Source: Poriferisulfidus sp965221375 (GTDB lineage Bacteria > Pseudomonadota > Gammaproteobacteria > Poriferisulfidales > Poriferisulfidaceae). From it: a DNA stretch of 64,000 nucleotides. How positions within the stretch are numbered: position 1 is the stretch's first letter; every line of letters starts with the position of its first letter. The notes beneath the pieces are model-generated. The model did not search any database. It was given only the letters and a program-made list of their open reading frames with translations, and had not been told where the DNA came from. The stretch spans positions 1,054,001 through 1,118,000 of the forward strand of contig OZ244883.1 of the NCBI GenBank assembly GCA_965221375.1. The letters are read 5' to 3'. This document shows, piece by piece, positions 36,301-40,300 of the stretch. Made by a program: the position numbers and the translations under genes.

Positions 36301-37361
36301 GCAATTTCGGCAGTGGGGCGCGTAATGTCGTATTGCCCCGATGCCGTCGCCCCCACCACGCCGTTACCTGCCGCGTCATGAGCGACATTGCGCGGCACCT
36401 GAACACTGTAGACGCCATCCGCCGAAGGCGACATCGTCACCGTATACACCTTCCCCGATCCTTCGAAATTCGATATGCTGGCGTTGCGCACAATGAGGTC
36501 CCGAATATCAAAACCCGCCGGAGGCTCGCTGAACGTGAGGGTGACGGAGGAATCCGCATTGCTAAGCGCCGGTATCCCGGAAATTGTTACCGTCGGTGCG
36601 ATCGTGTCGTGACGCCCGGTCGCGCTCGCCGCCAAGCTGCCATTGCCGTCCGCGTCCCTTGCCGCATTCGCGCCGACCGAAACCGTGAAGTCCCCTTCGC
36701 CCACCGGTTGGATGGTCGCCGTATACCCTTCCAGCACCTCCACGAAACGGGTCACCGACCCGTCCTCCACCACAATGTCGCCGGCGCTGAATCCATTGAC
36801 CGGCTCCGAGAACTTGAACATCGCGATGAACGGCCCGTTCGTCAGCTCCGGTACCCGACTGATCAGGAGCATCGGTGAGGTGGCGTCGTACAGACCTTCC
36901 GCCGATTTGGAACCCTGATTCCCATTGCCGGCCGCATCTTGTACGGCTCTCGGCAATACCCGCACTGAAAAGGTCCCATCGCTCGTCGGCGTCACGCGCG
37001 CCGTATAGTTGCTCCCGGATCCGCTCACTTCCGTGACCGTCGCTTTCTCGGTTCGGAAATCCATCGGACTCAGTCCTGTCACCGGCTCCGAAAACACCAA
37101 CCGGGCCACAAACGCCTTGCTGGTCATGGCCGGCACGTCCAGAATCTCCACCGTTGGCGAAGTCACGTCATAAGTCCCCGATACCTGGGCCGCGACATTG
37201 CCCATCCCTTGGGCGTTCGATGCTACATCCTCTGCGACCGACACGCTAAAGGTCCCTTCGGCAGTCGGCGAAATCGTGGCGGTATAAAACGCCCCCGCCC
37301 CGGAAAATGCGCTGATCGTCGCGTTGCCGAGCGTCACATCCGACGCTTCAAAACCGCTCAC
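11241..37361 (-). CDS. giant autotransporter adhesin, C-terminal 8,706 residues (frame-shifted part 2)
   Basis: Continuation, in the -1 frame, of the gene that starts at 45625. The nominal GTG at 37361 lies inside an Ig-like repeat, overlaps the previous frame's TGA (GTGA), and has no signal peptide, so it is not a believable independent start. Domains by rough residue: Big_12-type Ig-like repeats 1-2299; three cadherin/Ig-like modules 2299-2590 (two begin with APTVAR); two more Big_12-type repeats 2590-2797; two fibronectin type III domains 2797-3004 (ITKYQVREKIG, YVFQIRAVNASG); 49 Calx-beta-like repeats 3004-8247; an acidic linker with helix VVREVLGQRF; and a beta-barrel of about 370 residues from WTLWGRGSYLDIED to the end. 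The barrel, with YEEWGASLTAAVLP near its middle, resembles the barrels seen after giant Ig-like passengers, so type V secretion is inferred. The last residue is His, not the usual Phe/Trp. No stops interrupt 26 kb, which argues for recent function. Confidence 0.85.
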   Translation of the reverse strand: MSGFEASDVTLGNATISAFSGAGAFYTATISPTAEGTFSVSVAEDVASNAQGMGNVAAQVSGTYDVTSPTVEILDVPAMTSKAFVARLVFSEPVTGLSPMDFRTEKATVTEVSGSGSNYTARVTPTSDGTFSVRVLPRAVQDAAGNGNQGSKSAEGLYDATSPMLLISRVPELTNGPFIAMFKFSEPVNGFSAGDIVVEDGSVTRFVEVLEGYTATIQPVGEGDFTVSVGANAARDADGNGSLAASATGRHDTIAPTVTISGIPALSNADSSVTLTFSEPPAGFDIRDLIVRNASISNFEGSGKVYTVTMSPSADGVYSVQVPRNVAHDAAGNGVVGATASGQYDITRPTAEIAIQSSTTEKYNLALEFSEPVTGLQESDIQASFSLLNFVGSRDEYTFEVMRADLDAAEIFSFVLPENVATDAAGNGNREYSIVEDADDIDRTAPTVEIRVPEKVNGPFVATFVFSKAVEGFSGAGITATNASITEFHTPRSTTVYTATVTPISSGTFTVSVIKNAARDDRDNGNEAVSASGTYAPSAPSLTISGIPAATNKASVTATFAFSESVSGFEASDVTGVNATVSNFSGSGASYSADIAPLQEGAFTVSVAADAAQNAQSQGSVSALVRGFYDVTSPTFTLDMPALTAGPFTATLNTPERLEGTFSLPAVIGINAELKSITSYYDADGWTGELEVVPRKAGPFQITVPAGILTDVAGNPTAEVSAQGVYDPNRPVLTITSPTKTSGAFTAGLTFSEVVNGFTAEDLTAVNAVLSDFAGSGADYTVRVTPLLDGPFRISVAENAAQDMVGNGSEAAQVQGSYDSEAPTLTITGVPAQASQAFTVTFTFSEAVSGFELADIEASNATVTAFAGTEAVYTATVTPTSEGVFAVSVAVDAAMNANEFGSTSARVQGVYDITAPTLQIGVPAAARAPFMATFTFSEAVSGFTVEDIVGDNATISDFSGSGASYTARITPPAQGAYTVSVAAGAAADAVGYTSGAVTASGQYDSIAPTLALTVPEKVNAAFTATFTFSESVGETFAASDVVVENGTASNLNGSGAVYTATITPTASGVVRVSVAAGVVEDAAGNVNDAVAGQSTYAPQAPALTVTGVPAATNAAFTATFTFSESVSGFDSTDITTTNASVSGFSGSGSSYTATVTPVNDGAFTLSVSADAATGDTSSEGSTSARAQGIYDTVSPTPQIEMPSAVNGSTQVTIRFSEPIEGFEVGDLTATDVSLSNFSGSGAEYTVTANPSAATFSLSVDANVAEDAAGNGNVAGSAQAIYDTTRPTVTLTGVPSQTATQPFIVTFTFSEPVSGFAAEDIVEASQNVSVSEFTANDPIYTARITPQQGAFNVGVNQRVATDAAGNANMGASESGQYDSEGPRLERLERNTPQTSSTRATALTWELEFDEAVVDVDATDFTLSGPVGVTLTPTVGSSGDTVTVAVSGGNLATYEGTVTLGFAADSDIADAHGNALVADIPTDGENTYVLDRTGPTLTVSAPSKVNGPFTATYTFSEPVSGFTQADATSIHTNIGSVSDFEAVSTQVYTLKIVPGQSGIVRMGAVAGVATDAAGNDTLSGSASTIYDDAYPQLTISGVPAATNAPVRATFTFSEAVTGFTAEDLVVVNATISQFTGTGAAYTARVTPTTEGMFSVSVAEDVALDEDGLGNFPAQASSRYDISRPGVSLAGFFPWRSGTTEAATSFNVTFNFTESVPGFNLQLSSGNTSTLNPVVILNNLELIGFDGSNSNRISIFPPQEGPYSIEIGAGTLIDAAGNENRAFRAEGVRDSVRPTLAITGLDGSIYSPPTVTFTFSEPVTGFEPSDIELISSSGNEAVTVEDFVAVSSTVYTARIVPPVSGILRIRVPADSVTDAVGFGNTVAASSTTSYIDTGNVTVAVGGVPSLTKDAFTATFTFSEPVSGFTLDDIALENGIASHLEGSGATYSARITPVQEGEFKVSVPAGAASDEDLEPTPNNASTEETGVYDPTRPTVEISGVLPETLSPFPVTATFSEKVQGMGLEDFAVVNGTVSNFQVIVDGLTYRARVTPTTEGQAYEVSLGAGAVRDLAGNDNTAAETQTGMAVESSPTVTISGVPASTNAAFTATFTFSEPVRGFSQDGIDTTNLSVSNFTVLDSEVVNGEVYATMYTATLSPQNEGTYTVSIAARIAFDGDDNRNLASEEATGRYDVTSAHVVSIVRQSPTEEVTNQDQLTWRVTFSEEVTDVASADFTLTGTTAVLSVAAVGTSASVYDVTAKDGDLADLDGEVTLGFAENATIPDLAGNALGSTVPSGTSQPTFVLDNTNVAPTVARPLADLLLQVGDTQTIALEASGLEVFTDGDGDPLQYQVASSDTAAATATLNAQTQTISVAAVAGGTATITVTATDSYAATASETFTVTVNTAPTVARALADRQVGVGQTRGIALAEKGKEVFADADGDLLNYQVSSSNSGVATVAETLGVVSVAGVTKGTVTVTVTAADGRGGTVSDTFEVTVQGLVFEQMFTDLTVAAGQMVKTTQATAKSDNSQRNISTPSVSSSDSSVASLSVTDLSPEGSERTFRVEVTGVAVGTATMTVEVTNSLETTTASFGVTVVDRTAPQVTSMVRQTPSDASTSADSLTWRVTFSEDVSAVDAPDFTLSGTSATLSVAAVGDSASLYDVTASGGDLATLNATVTLDFADTQNITDLGGTALTDTTPTGTQENTYTVDNTAPTLTLSGISGVVHGPTTATFTFSEAVSGFLESEITASNAVVSNFANTTAGTVWTAQVTPSAVGAFSISVAADAAEDAAGNGNAAVQAGATYAQPLRPSQPSGFQATAQAGSVLLSWTNPQDSSITKYQVREKIGSGFEETDDLWRDIAGSGANTTGYTSTGLTGGTEYVFQIRAVNASGNGAASVTRTATPVAVPGEPYQFAAFSTTDISANLRWVDPNDASITHYQVRYKEGERFMDSDSGLWQNIAGSGANTIEHTVSGLKATTTYAFQIRAVNANGPGTASQVRAYLLHGLAGRLGPLTVPEDGSSIFTVGIGTDPGAAVTVAVTSDAPSVATVSPTVLNFTASNWSVEQTVTVSGVSDADAAPATTTVSLQASAALPLYVRDPTATVAITVADDETASFTVGGLSDAEQVEVIEGASGTFTVALSHAPSASVTVAVASGDTDAATVLPAALTYTTANWATAQTVTVSAQQDADAWNESVSVSLTASGAAEYATVTDTVAVAVDDNEATSLTISTSSLSVAEGESGTFAVALSHAPSAAVTVAVASGDTDAATVLPTALTYTTANWAMAQTVTASAPQDDNVVEDSATLTLTASGAAEYAGVTGSVAVTATDDDQASLTLSATDLALEEGERETVTMQLSHLPSAAVTVNIRNFAFGTLNITPLTLTFTPANWNVSQSVTVHAVEEDNATNEKIGILLTLSGAEEYRGVAVLLNVTVDDNETASMTPTPGSVSLVEGGAAKTFTVALSDDPGASATVVVAVASSDPAAVMATPASLTFPPSNNWLPQTVTVTTPDDVDAADEAAEITLTASGAAEYANLSGTVTVTVDDDETAALVVSSTELTAPEGASSRLTVKLSHAPSGTVTVAVSSDDTAIAGVSPTTLTYTASDWATTQTVTVSGPQDSNTTDDSTTVSLSASGAAEYASATASIAVTVDDDDAQGLTLSTANLSLTEGSSGRMTVALSQVPSGDVAVTVSSDDTGAVTVSPGVLMFTATDWSTAKTVTLSAEEDTDVLDERVSITLDAGDSGYGTARATVTVEDNETATLTLGSSSVTVEEGATQTFTVALSYQPSDAVSVVVASGDSAVATVSPASLAFTTDNWDTAQTITVSGLQDADAAADSTTITLAAAGASEYATTTATLATTVTDDETAALMLSATTMALTEDDESGTFTVRLSHGPTATVVVSMTSGDTGAATASPAALTFTSTDWETAQTVTVAAVSDADAADEAVTVSLAASGATEYGSVSGSVAVSVSDDETASLTLIPVSLSILEGYAESFTAALSHPPLAAVTVTVVSSDTDTATVSTGALTFTTANWNTGQTVTVTTVEDQNAVDEAMEITLTTSGTGAIGYANVSVSLPVIVEDRTDASLDVSATTLSLTEEGEAQTFTVKLAHLPTGSVTVTGVSDDTGAATVSPGALTFTTTDWATAQTVTATAVADADAADEAVSVSLEATGGGYDGLDATVALMVDDDDTATLMLNPAQSLSVQEGGTGEFTVALSHPPLTAVTVSLQSADSAAATVAPQSLIFTAANSATPQTVTVSGVQDGDVVDETVTLSLSAADEGYDGVGATLTITVADDDTAALTLDPNSLTLEEGAAKNFTVQLSHVPSAAVTVEVSSGDADAATVWPVSLSFGAGNWDTAQTVTVVGVQDTDAGDEMVTVTLAASGETEYKDVSGTVAVTVEDDETVSLALSATRVALTEEGTTGTFTVALSHVPTEAVTVSVTSGDTGAATVSPGALTFTTSNWGTAQTVTATPVSDADAIDETVTVTLAAEGGDYVGVSATATVTVGDDETVGLTLSATTVALTEGGEAGTFTVALTSQPSAAVTVSVGSADTDAATATPGSLTFTTENWSTAQTVTANAVDDDDATDETVAVTLTASGGDYADVSATVTVTVDDDETVGLALSATTAGLTEGGAMETFTVALTSQPSAAVTVAVTSMDTGAATVTPGSLTYTTANWNTAQTVTLSAVDDDDAANETVMVTLAASGGDYADASATATVTVADDEAAALALSAQSVTVTEGGTAETFTVRLSRVPSDSVTVTVGSGDADVATTSPESLTYTTADWNTWQTVTVTAVDDADGLDETTTVSLVASGATEYGEVAEAVAVTVEDDETVGLTLSATTVALDEGGETETFTVALAVQPSAAVTVSVTSADTDAATVTPESLTFTTENWDTEQMVTASAVSDDNATDETVVVSLAASGAQEYGEVTGAVTVTVDDDETVGLMLSATTVALTEGDTAGTFTVALTSQPSATVTVSVTSGEMGAATVSPAALTYTTANWSTTQTVTASAVDDDDAADETVTVTLAAEGGDYVGVSATATVTVNDDETIGLTLSPATVALMEGGEAKTFTAALTSQPSAVVTVSVTSTDTDAATVTPGTLTYTTTNWSTAQTVTASPVEDDDGLDETVSVTLAAEGGDYADVSATATVTVADDDVAGLALSAATVALTEGGETETFTVRLSRTPTDSVTVALTSADESAATVSPESLTFTTANWNTVQTVTASAVADDDATDETVTVTLTASGGDYADVSATATVTVDDDETVGLVLSAETVALTEGSETETFTVALATQPSAAVTVSVTSADEAAATATPESLTFTAENWNTAQTVTASAVDDDDATDETVTVALTASGGDYADVSASVTVTITDDETVGLALSATTVALNEGGQTETFTVALTSQPTAEVTVSVASADTDAATATPESLTFTTANWNTAQTVTASAVDDDDATDETVAVTLAAEGGDYADVSATVTVTVEDDEAIGLALSATTVALTEGGETERFTVALTSQPSTAVSVSVASADTDAATATPGSLTFTTANWNTVQTVTTSAVDDDDAVDETVAVTLTAEGGDYADASATVTVTVDDDEAVELALSATTVTLTEGGAAETFTVALRSQPTAAVTVSVTSTDEGAATVAPAALTFTTTNWSTAQTVTASAVDDGDASDETVTVTLAAEGGDYADVSATATVTVDDDETVGLVLSAETVALTEGSETETFTVALATQPSAAVTVSVTSADEGAATATPESLTFTTKNWNAAQTVTTSAVDDDDATDETVTITLAAEGGDYADVSATATVTVDDDDTVGLVLSATTVALVEGGEMETFTVALATQPTATVTVSVTNADTGAATVAPTALTFATASWSAAQTVTASAVADGDAADETVTVTLTAGGGDYADVSTTATVTVEDDETIGLALSATRVALIEGDAAGTFTVVLGSQPTAAVTVSVTSADTDAVTVTPESLTFLTGNWDTVQTVTVAAVSDDDATDESVTLTLAASGGDYADVGATATVTVADDEAASLALSATAVALAEGGETETFTVRLSQAPTGVVTVSVTSADTGAAAVTPGSLIFTTENWATVQTVTASAVDDDDATDETVTLTLTASGGNYADVSASVTVMVEDDETVELTLSATTIALSEGGETETFTVALATQPTAGVTVALTNGDTGAATATPGSLTFTAENWNAAQTVTASAVDDDDASDETVTVTLAASGGDYADVSASVTVTVEDDDTVGLVLSATTVALVEGSETETFTVALVTQPMAAVTVSMSSADEGAVTASPASLTFTTSDWNTAQTVTASAVDDDDAADETVAVTLAASGGDYAGVSATASVTVDDDETIGLALSAATMELTEGGATETFTVALGSQPIAAVTIAVTSADTAAVSVTPGSLTFTAENWSTAQTVTASAVDDDDATDETTTVTLAASGGDYADVSTTVTVTVDDDETIGLALSATSVALTEGGETETFTVALTSQPSAAVSVSVASADEGAVTASPAALTFTTDNWETAQTVTASAADDDDATDETVALTLTTSGGDYADVSASVTVTVTDDETVGLTLSATTIALTEGGETEAFTVALATQPAAEVTLTLTNSDTDAATAAPESLTFTTANWSAAQTVTASAVDDDDATDETVAVTLTASGGDYADVSASVAVTVTDDDTVGLALSTQSVTLSEGGETGTFTVALATQPTAAVTVSVASADEGAVMTNPAALTFTTSDWNTAQTVTASAVDDDNAADETVAVTLAASGADYAGVSATATVTVDDDEAIGLALSATNVELTEGGATGTFTLALGSQPSATVTVAVTSADTGAATVDPAALTFTTANWSTAQTVAANAAQDDDASDETAVVTLAASGGDYAGVSATVTVSVDDDDAVGLTLSPTTREISEGRYESFAVTLATQPSAAVTVSVTSSDEGAVTASPAALTYTTSNWSTVQTVRVEAVADDDAADETVAVTLMAEGGDYADVSATATVSVNDDETTGLTLSATSVSLTEGGETESFTVVLASQPTASVTVAVTSSDVGAATATPATLTYTTSNWATAQTVTASAVDDDDASDEAVTLTLTASGGDYADLSATATVSVRDDDTVALTLDGAPVALTEGGATGTFTVALATQPSAEVTVSMRSGDTGAVTVNPTVLTFTTTNWNTAQAVTASAVEDDDAADETVTVGLSAGGGDYASVRAEATVTVEDDETIGLALSATSVAVTEGDASGTFTVALTTQPTGSVTVSVSSSDTGAATASPAVLTFTTNDWDTVQTVTVAPERDDDASDETVTVTLAASGGDYADVSATVTVTVTDDETVGLTLNRTTLTLDEGRVGTFTVRLATQPSAAVTVSATSADEGAVTASPAALTFTTSNWTTNQTVTVSAVEDTDATDETVAVTLAAEGGDYAGISTTATVSVNDDETTGLSLSATNVSLTEGGETETFTVVLASQPTASVTVAVTSSDTDAATASPAALTYTTSNWATAQTVTASAVDDDDASDEAVTVTLAAEGGDYADLSATATVSVRDDDTVALTLSAASVAVAEGSTGTFTVALATQPSAEVTVSMRSTDTGAVTVSPTALTYTTTNWNTAQTVTASAVEDDDAADETVTVGLSASGGDYASVRAEATVTVEDDETVGLALSAETIALTEGDAADTFTVALATQPTAPVTVAVTSSDTPAATVSPRSLVYTTSNWATAQTVTANAVQDDDAADETVTVTLAASGGDYADVSATVTVTVDDDDAVGLTLNRTTLALDEGRNGTFSVTLATQPNAEVTVSVASADEGAVTVSPAALTFTTANWSTAQSVGASAVQDTDASDETVAVTLAAEGGGYADVSATATVSVNDDETSGLTLNRTTLSLDEGASGTFTVTLASQPSATVTVAVTSADTGAVTATPAALTYTTSNWATAQTVTANAVEDDDASDEAVTVTLVASGGDYADLSATATVSVRDDDTVALTLSTETVALTEGDADGTFTVALATQPSAEVVVSVTSTDTGAVTTSPAALTYTTSNWATAQAVTASAVEDDDAADESVTLTLLARGGDYDGTLAAATVTVDDDEAIELDLSSTELTVTEGATGTFTVALGSQPSATVTVSLSSSDTGAATATPESLTFSTDAWDTAQTVTATAIDDDDGLDETVSVTLAASGGDYAGVGTTATVSVDDDETIGLALSAQSVALIEGDEAEGTKTFTVALASQPSAVVTVSVTSGDTDAVTASPAALTYTTRSWATTQTVTVSAVADTDGAGESVAIRLEASGATEYGSVAATVTAGVTDSDGDLQEKKTVEEVLADLSRGFLKVVREVLGQRFEAEPKTELEMDLSGALRAMETDSENQDHSSSSLSDILRDSHFTLALDGETDDESGWTLWGRGSYLDIEDKDRSGSEYDTEIRSAWFGIDRFFGEDWMAGVALSYTDTETEYSMAPAEGTVRKGELEMELTSIHPYVRLQTSSGGSAWAMLGVGQGDVELTSDLNDRQTIESDVDFWMVAVGGRESLDPLSDMKLSLVMDAGYARLETDETVKESAISDLRTEAWQVRAGIEAQPDWSDRSILPFGAVYGRYDGGDGAEGLGLELRGGLSGAHEASRLQWDVEGHWVAAHSENDYEEWGASLTAAVLPAADRRGLSWKVRSGIGQDVSDSSVLWGDEQLGSLAGSEQWSGLSLSTSVGWGVGLTTGRGVWMPFAEAAMTSGEWDETKLGIRYLLPDTDKWSLEWSLGRRKDEAIGNYVGVEIELRH
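12950..16783 (-). repeat. higher-order repeat: three blocks of four repeats (about 1,280 bp each)
   Basis: Repeats 37-48 fall into blocks at about 15508-16783, 14228-15508 and 12950-14228. Within each block the second unit ends in ATATVSVRDDD, the third opens with TVALTL and the first ends in VSVNDDE. At the DNA level the landmark CTTAGATC recurs at 13621, 14896 and 16177 (offsets 1,275 and 1,281). This shows four-unit segments were duplicated as a block. Confidence 0.8.
20185..21635 (-). repeat. near-identical tracts 1,284 bp apart (repeats 22 and 26)
   Basis: About 167 bp at 20185-20351 is repeated without difference at 21469-21635; a further stretch beside it has only two mismatches. The offset is 1,284 bp = 4 x 321. 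The protein shows it as identical openings of repeats 22 and 26 (TVGLVLSAETVALTEGSE). Neighbouring repeats are much less alike, so this is a recent duplication or gene conversion. Confidence 0.8.
28350..28970 (-). other. two fibronectin type III domains
   Basis: Two consecutive units of about 103 residues. Each has the W of strand C (LLSWTNPQDSSITKYQV, LRWVDPNDASITHYQV), a DLW/GLW-xxIAGSGANT segment and the FnIII-typical end YVFQIRAVNASG / YAFQIRAVNANG. They mark the junction between the Ig-like region and the long Calx-beta-like array. Confidence 0.85.
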
Positions 37362-40300
37362 CGGTGCACAGAGAAAGTAAACGTGGCGGCCACGGCCTTG
37401 TTGGTGGCTGCGGTCATGCCGCCGATGGCCACAGTCGGCGCGTTGCGATCCAACACGCCCTCTGCCGATGAAGAGGCCGCATTCAGATTCCCCACCGCGT
37501 CTTGCGCTACGCCCTGGGCCACCTGCACGGTAAAGGCGCCGCCTTGTGTCGGCGTGACCGTCGCCGTATACCGGTCTCCCGAACCGCTGAAATCCGTCAG
37601 CGTGGCGTTGGTGGTCGTGATGTCCTCGACCACGAACCCACTCACGTCTTCGGAGAATTCGAACGCCGCCGTAAATGCCCCAGCGACTTTGGCGGGCACT
37701 TGCGTAATGCTGACCGTCGGCGCCGTGATGTCGTAGACGCCGGAGACAACGGCCGAGGCCGGATTGCCGTTGCCAAGATTATCCCGAGCGGCATCCGCCG
37801 CAATCTGCAGATTGAACGGCCCGTCCGCCTGAGGTGTCACGGTCGCGGTGTATTGGGTGCCGGAGCCGGCAAATGCCGAGAGGGTTGCGTTGCTCGTCGT
37901 GATGTCACCCGCCTCAAACCCGCGCACCGCTTCCGCAAAGGTGAACGTCGCCGTGAAGGCCTCTTTCGTGCGCGACGGCACTCCGGTGATCGTCACCGTC
38001 GGCAGCATCGCCTCATACGCTCCCGTAAAGGTCTGGGTCGCCGCCACGGTATTGGGATTACCCGCCTGGTCGCGAACACCGCCGGCCGGCAACGTGATGG
38101 TGAAAGAGCCCGCCGCCAAAGGCTGCACCAGCGCGATCCAGGTCGTTTCATCCGCGGACTTCGGAGTCACGCGCACCACACTGGCGTTGGTCAATTCAAT
38201 ATTGCCGGCCGCAAACTCCGCAATCGCTTCGGAAAAACTGAATTCCACCGCATAGGCCGCGCGCGCGGTATCCGGAACTCCCGTAATCGTCGTCACGGTC
38301 GGCGCCACACTGTCATAGGTGCCGGTCGCCGTATTTGAAGCCTGGTTCGTCCCGCCCGATTCGTCCTGCGCCACGTCGGCCGCTACCGCCACCGTAAACT
38401 CGCCCTCATCCACCGGCGTCACCACGGCGGTATAGTCCGCTCCCATTCCCGAAAAAGCGCTCACATGGGCATTCGTCACCGTGATGTCGTCACGAGTGAA
38501 ACCGGTCACCGGCTCCGAAAATGTGAACGTCGCGGTGCTGAAAGCGTTGGTCGCGGACGGAGCCAATGTCGTCGTCATGCTCACCGAGGCATCGTAAGGC
38601 TGTTCACTCAGTGTCACCAAGGCATTCTTGTTGCCAGTGCTATCCTCGACCGCCTCTGCGGGGATGCTCAGGGAAATCTTGCCCGAGGCATTCACGAGAG
38701 GAGTGATCCGAGCCGTGTACAGCGCCCCCGAACCGGCAAAATTCGACACCCGAGCCGTCTCACCGACGACAATGTCGCTTGCCGCGAAACCGGTCACCGA
38801 TTCCGAAAATCGGAAGGTCGTATCAAAGGATCGCGAAACGGTGCCGCTCGGCCATCCCTCCACCGTGACGGTGGGCGGAGTGTTGTCGTAATGCCATGTC
38901 AGGCTTGCTGCTTCGTTGCCGACCTCCTGGGAGTCTTTCACCGCATCGGCCGGAATCGTCATTGTGTAGGACGTGCCGCTGCTCGGTGCCGCAATCACAA
39001 ATTTCATTGCATAGCGGTGCGCCTCGAGCTGCTCAAAGTCCGTAATCGAAGTGCCGCTCGGCACGGTAATGTCCGTACTGGCGAACGATACCGGTTCGCT
39101 GAAGACGACTTCCACCGCATTGCTGCTTTGACGGGTATAGCGCACCGCTCCATCGGCATCGGACCCAAACATGATCCGCGGCGCACTTTGGTCGTACGTG
39201 CCACTTGCAGTGGCCGCCGCATTGCCGTTGCCCGCTGCATCCCGGGCCGCATCCGCCGCCACCGCCACCGTAAATGCGCCATCCTGATAGGGCGTGATCG
39301 TCGCTCTGTAGGTCGTCGCAAGCGACGTCGACCCGGTGAAACCGGAAATTTGCGCATTCGCCAGAGTGATGTCGTCAATCCCAAAACCGGACACGGCTTC
39401 CGAGAATTCAAAAGTTACCTGCAAGGGCGCGGCCGTTGCGGTGCTGGGAATTCCTTTAATCTCAAGACTCGGAGTTTTGGTCTTCAACACGAAGATTGAT
39501 GTCCCGGCATTCAAGTCCGGCAATTCGCCCATTCGATTGCCGGCCAAGTCGACCGGCAACTCTTGAGGATTATCCGACCAAAACGACCACAGCCGTGTCT
39601 CTTCGACGTCGCTTAAATCCGCAGCCATCCCGACCAATGCGGTGACATCCCACACCGTCTCGCTGACTTGGCTCACACGCAGGTCCACCGATGCCAGCAG
39701 CTGCAAGTTCGATACCTGAATGGCCAGCACCCGAATAAAGTCGTCGGGCAAGGTTACCGCTTCACTGAAGGTATATCGCCAGGTTAACTCCGACGCATTC
39801 GACAACTGCGCTTGCGGCGACTGCCGAACAATAGAGACCAGTTGGGGCGCGGTGGGGTCATACCAACCACTTGCCTCCGCCGGGGTGTTGGTGCCCGATG
39901 TCGAATCGATGACATCCGCCGGCACCCGGAGGGTAAATGCGCCCTCTCCGGTGGGCACCAGGGTCGCAGTGTAGGCCGTTTGATTGCTGTCGGCAACAAA
40001 ATTCGTCAGAGTGGCATTTGTCAATACCACATCGCTTGCGGTGAAACCGGTCACCGCCTGATCAAACGTAAAGGTAACCGTAAGCGGCTGGTTGATATAC
40101 GCCGGCACCGATCCCAACGTGACCGTGCGCGCGCCACTGTCGTATGTACTGGTGGCACTGCCCGACATGTTGCTGTTGCCCGCCGCATCCGTGACCGCCG
40201 CGGCCGCCACGGCGACGCTGAATGTGCCGGCAGACACCGCAGACACCTGGGCTTGATACGTTTTACCCGAACCACTCAAATTGCTGATATCTGCATTGCT

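Noticed and set aside
37340..37385. Programmed -1 ribosomal frameshift at the join
   Set aside because: No X-XXY-YYZ slippery heptamer or clear downstream stem is seen before the TGA; a simple TG duplication explains the sequence better. Not excluded by experiment.
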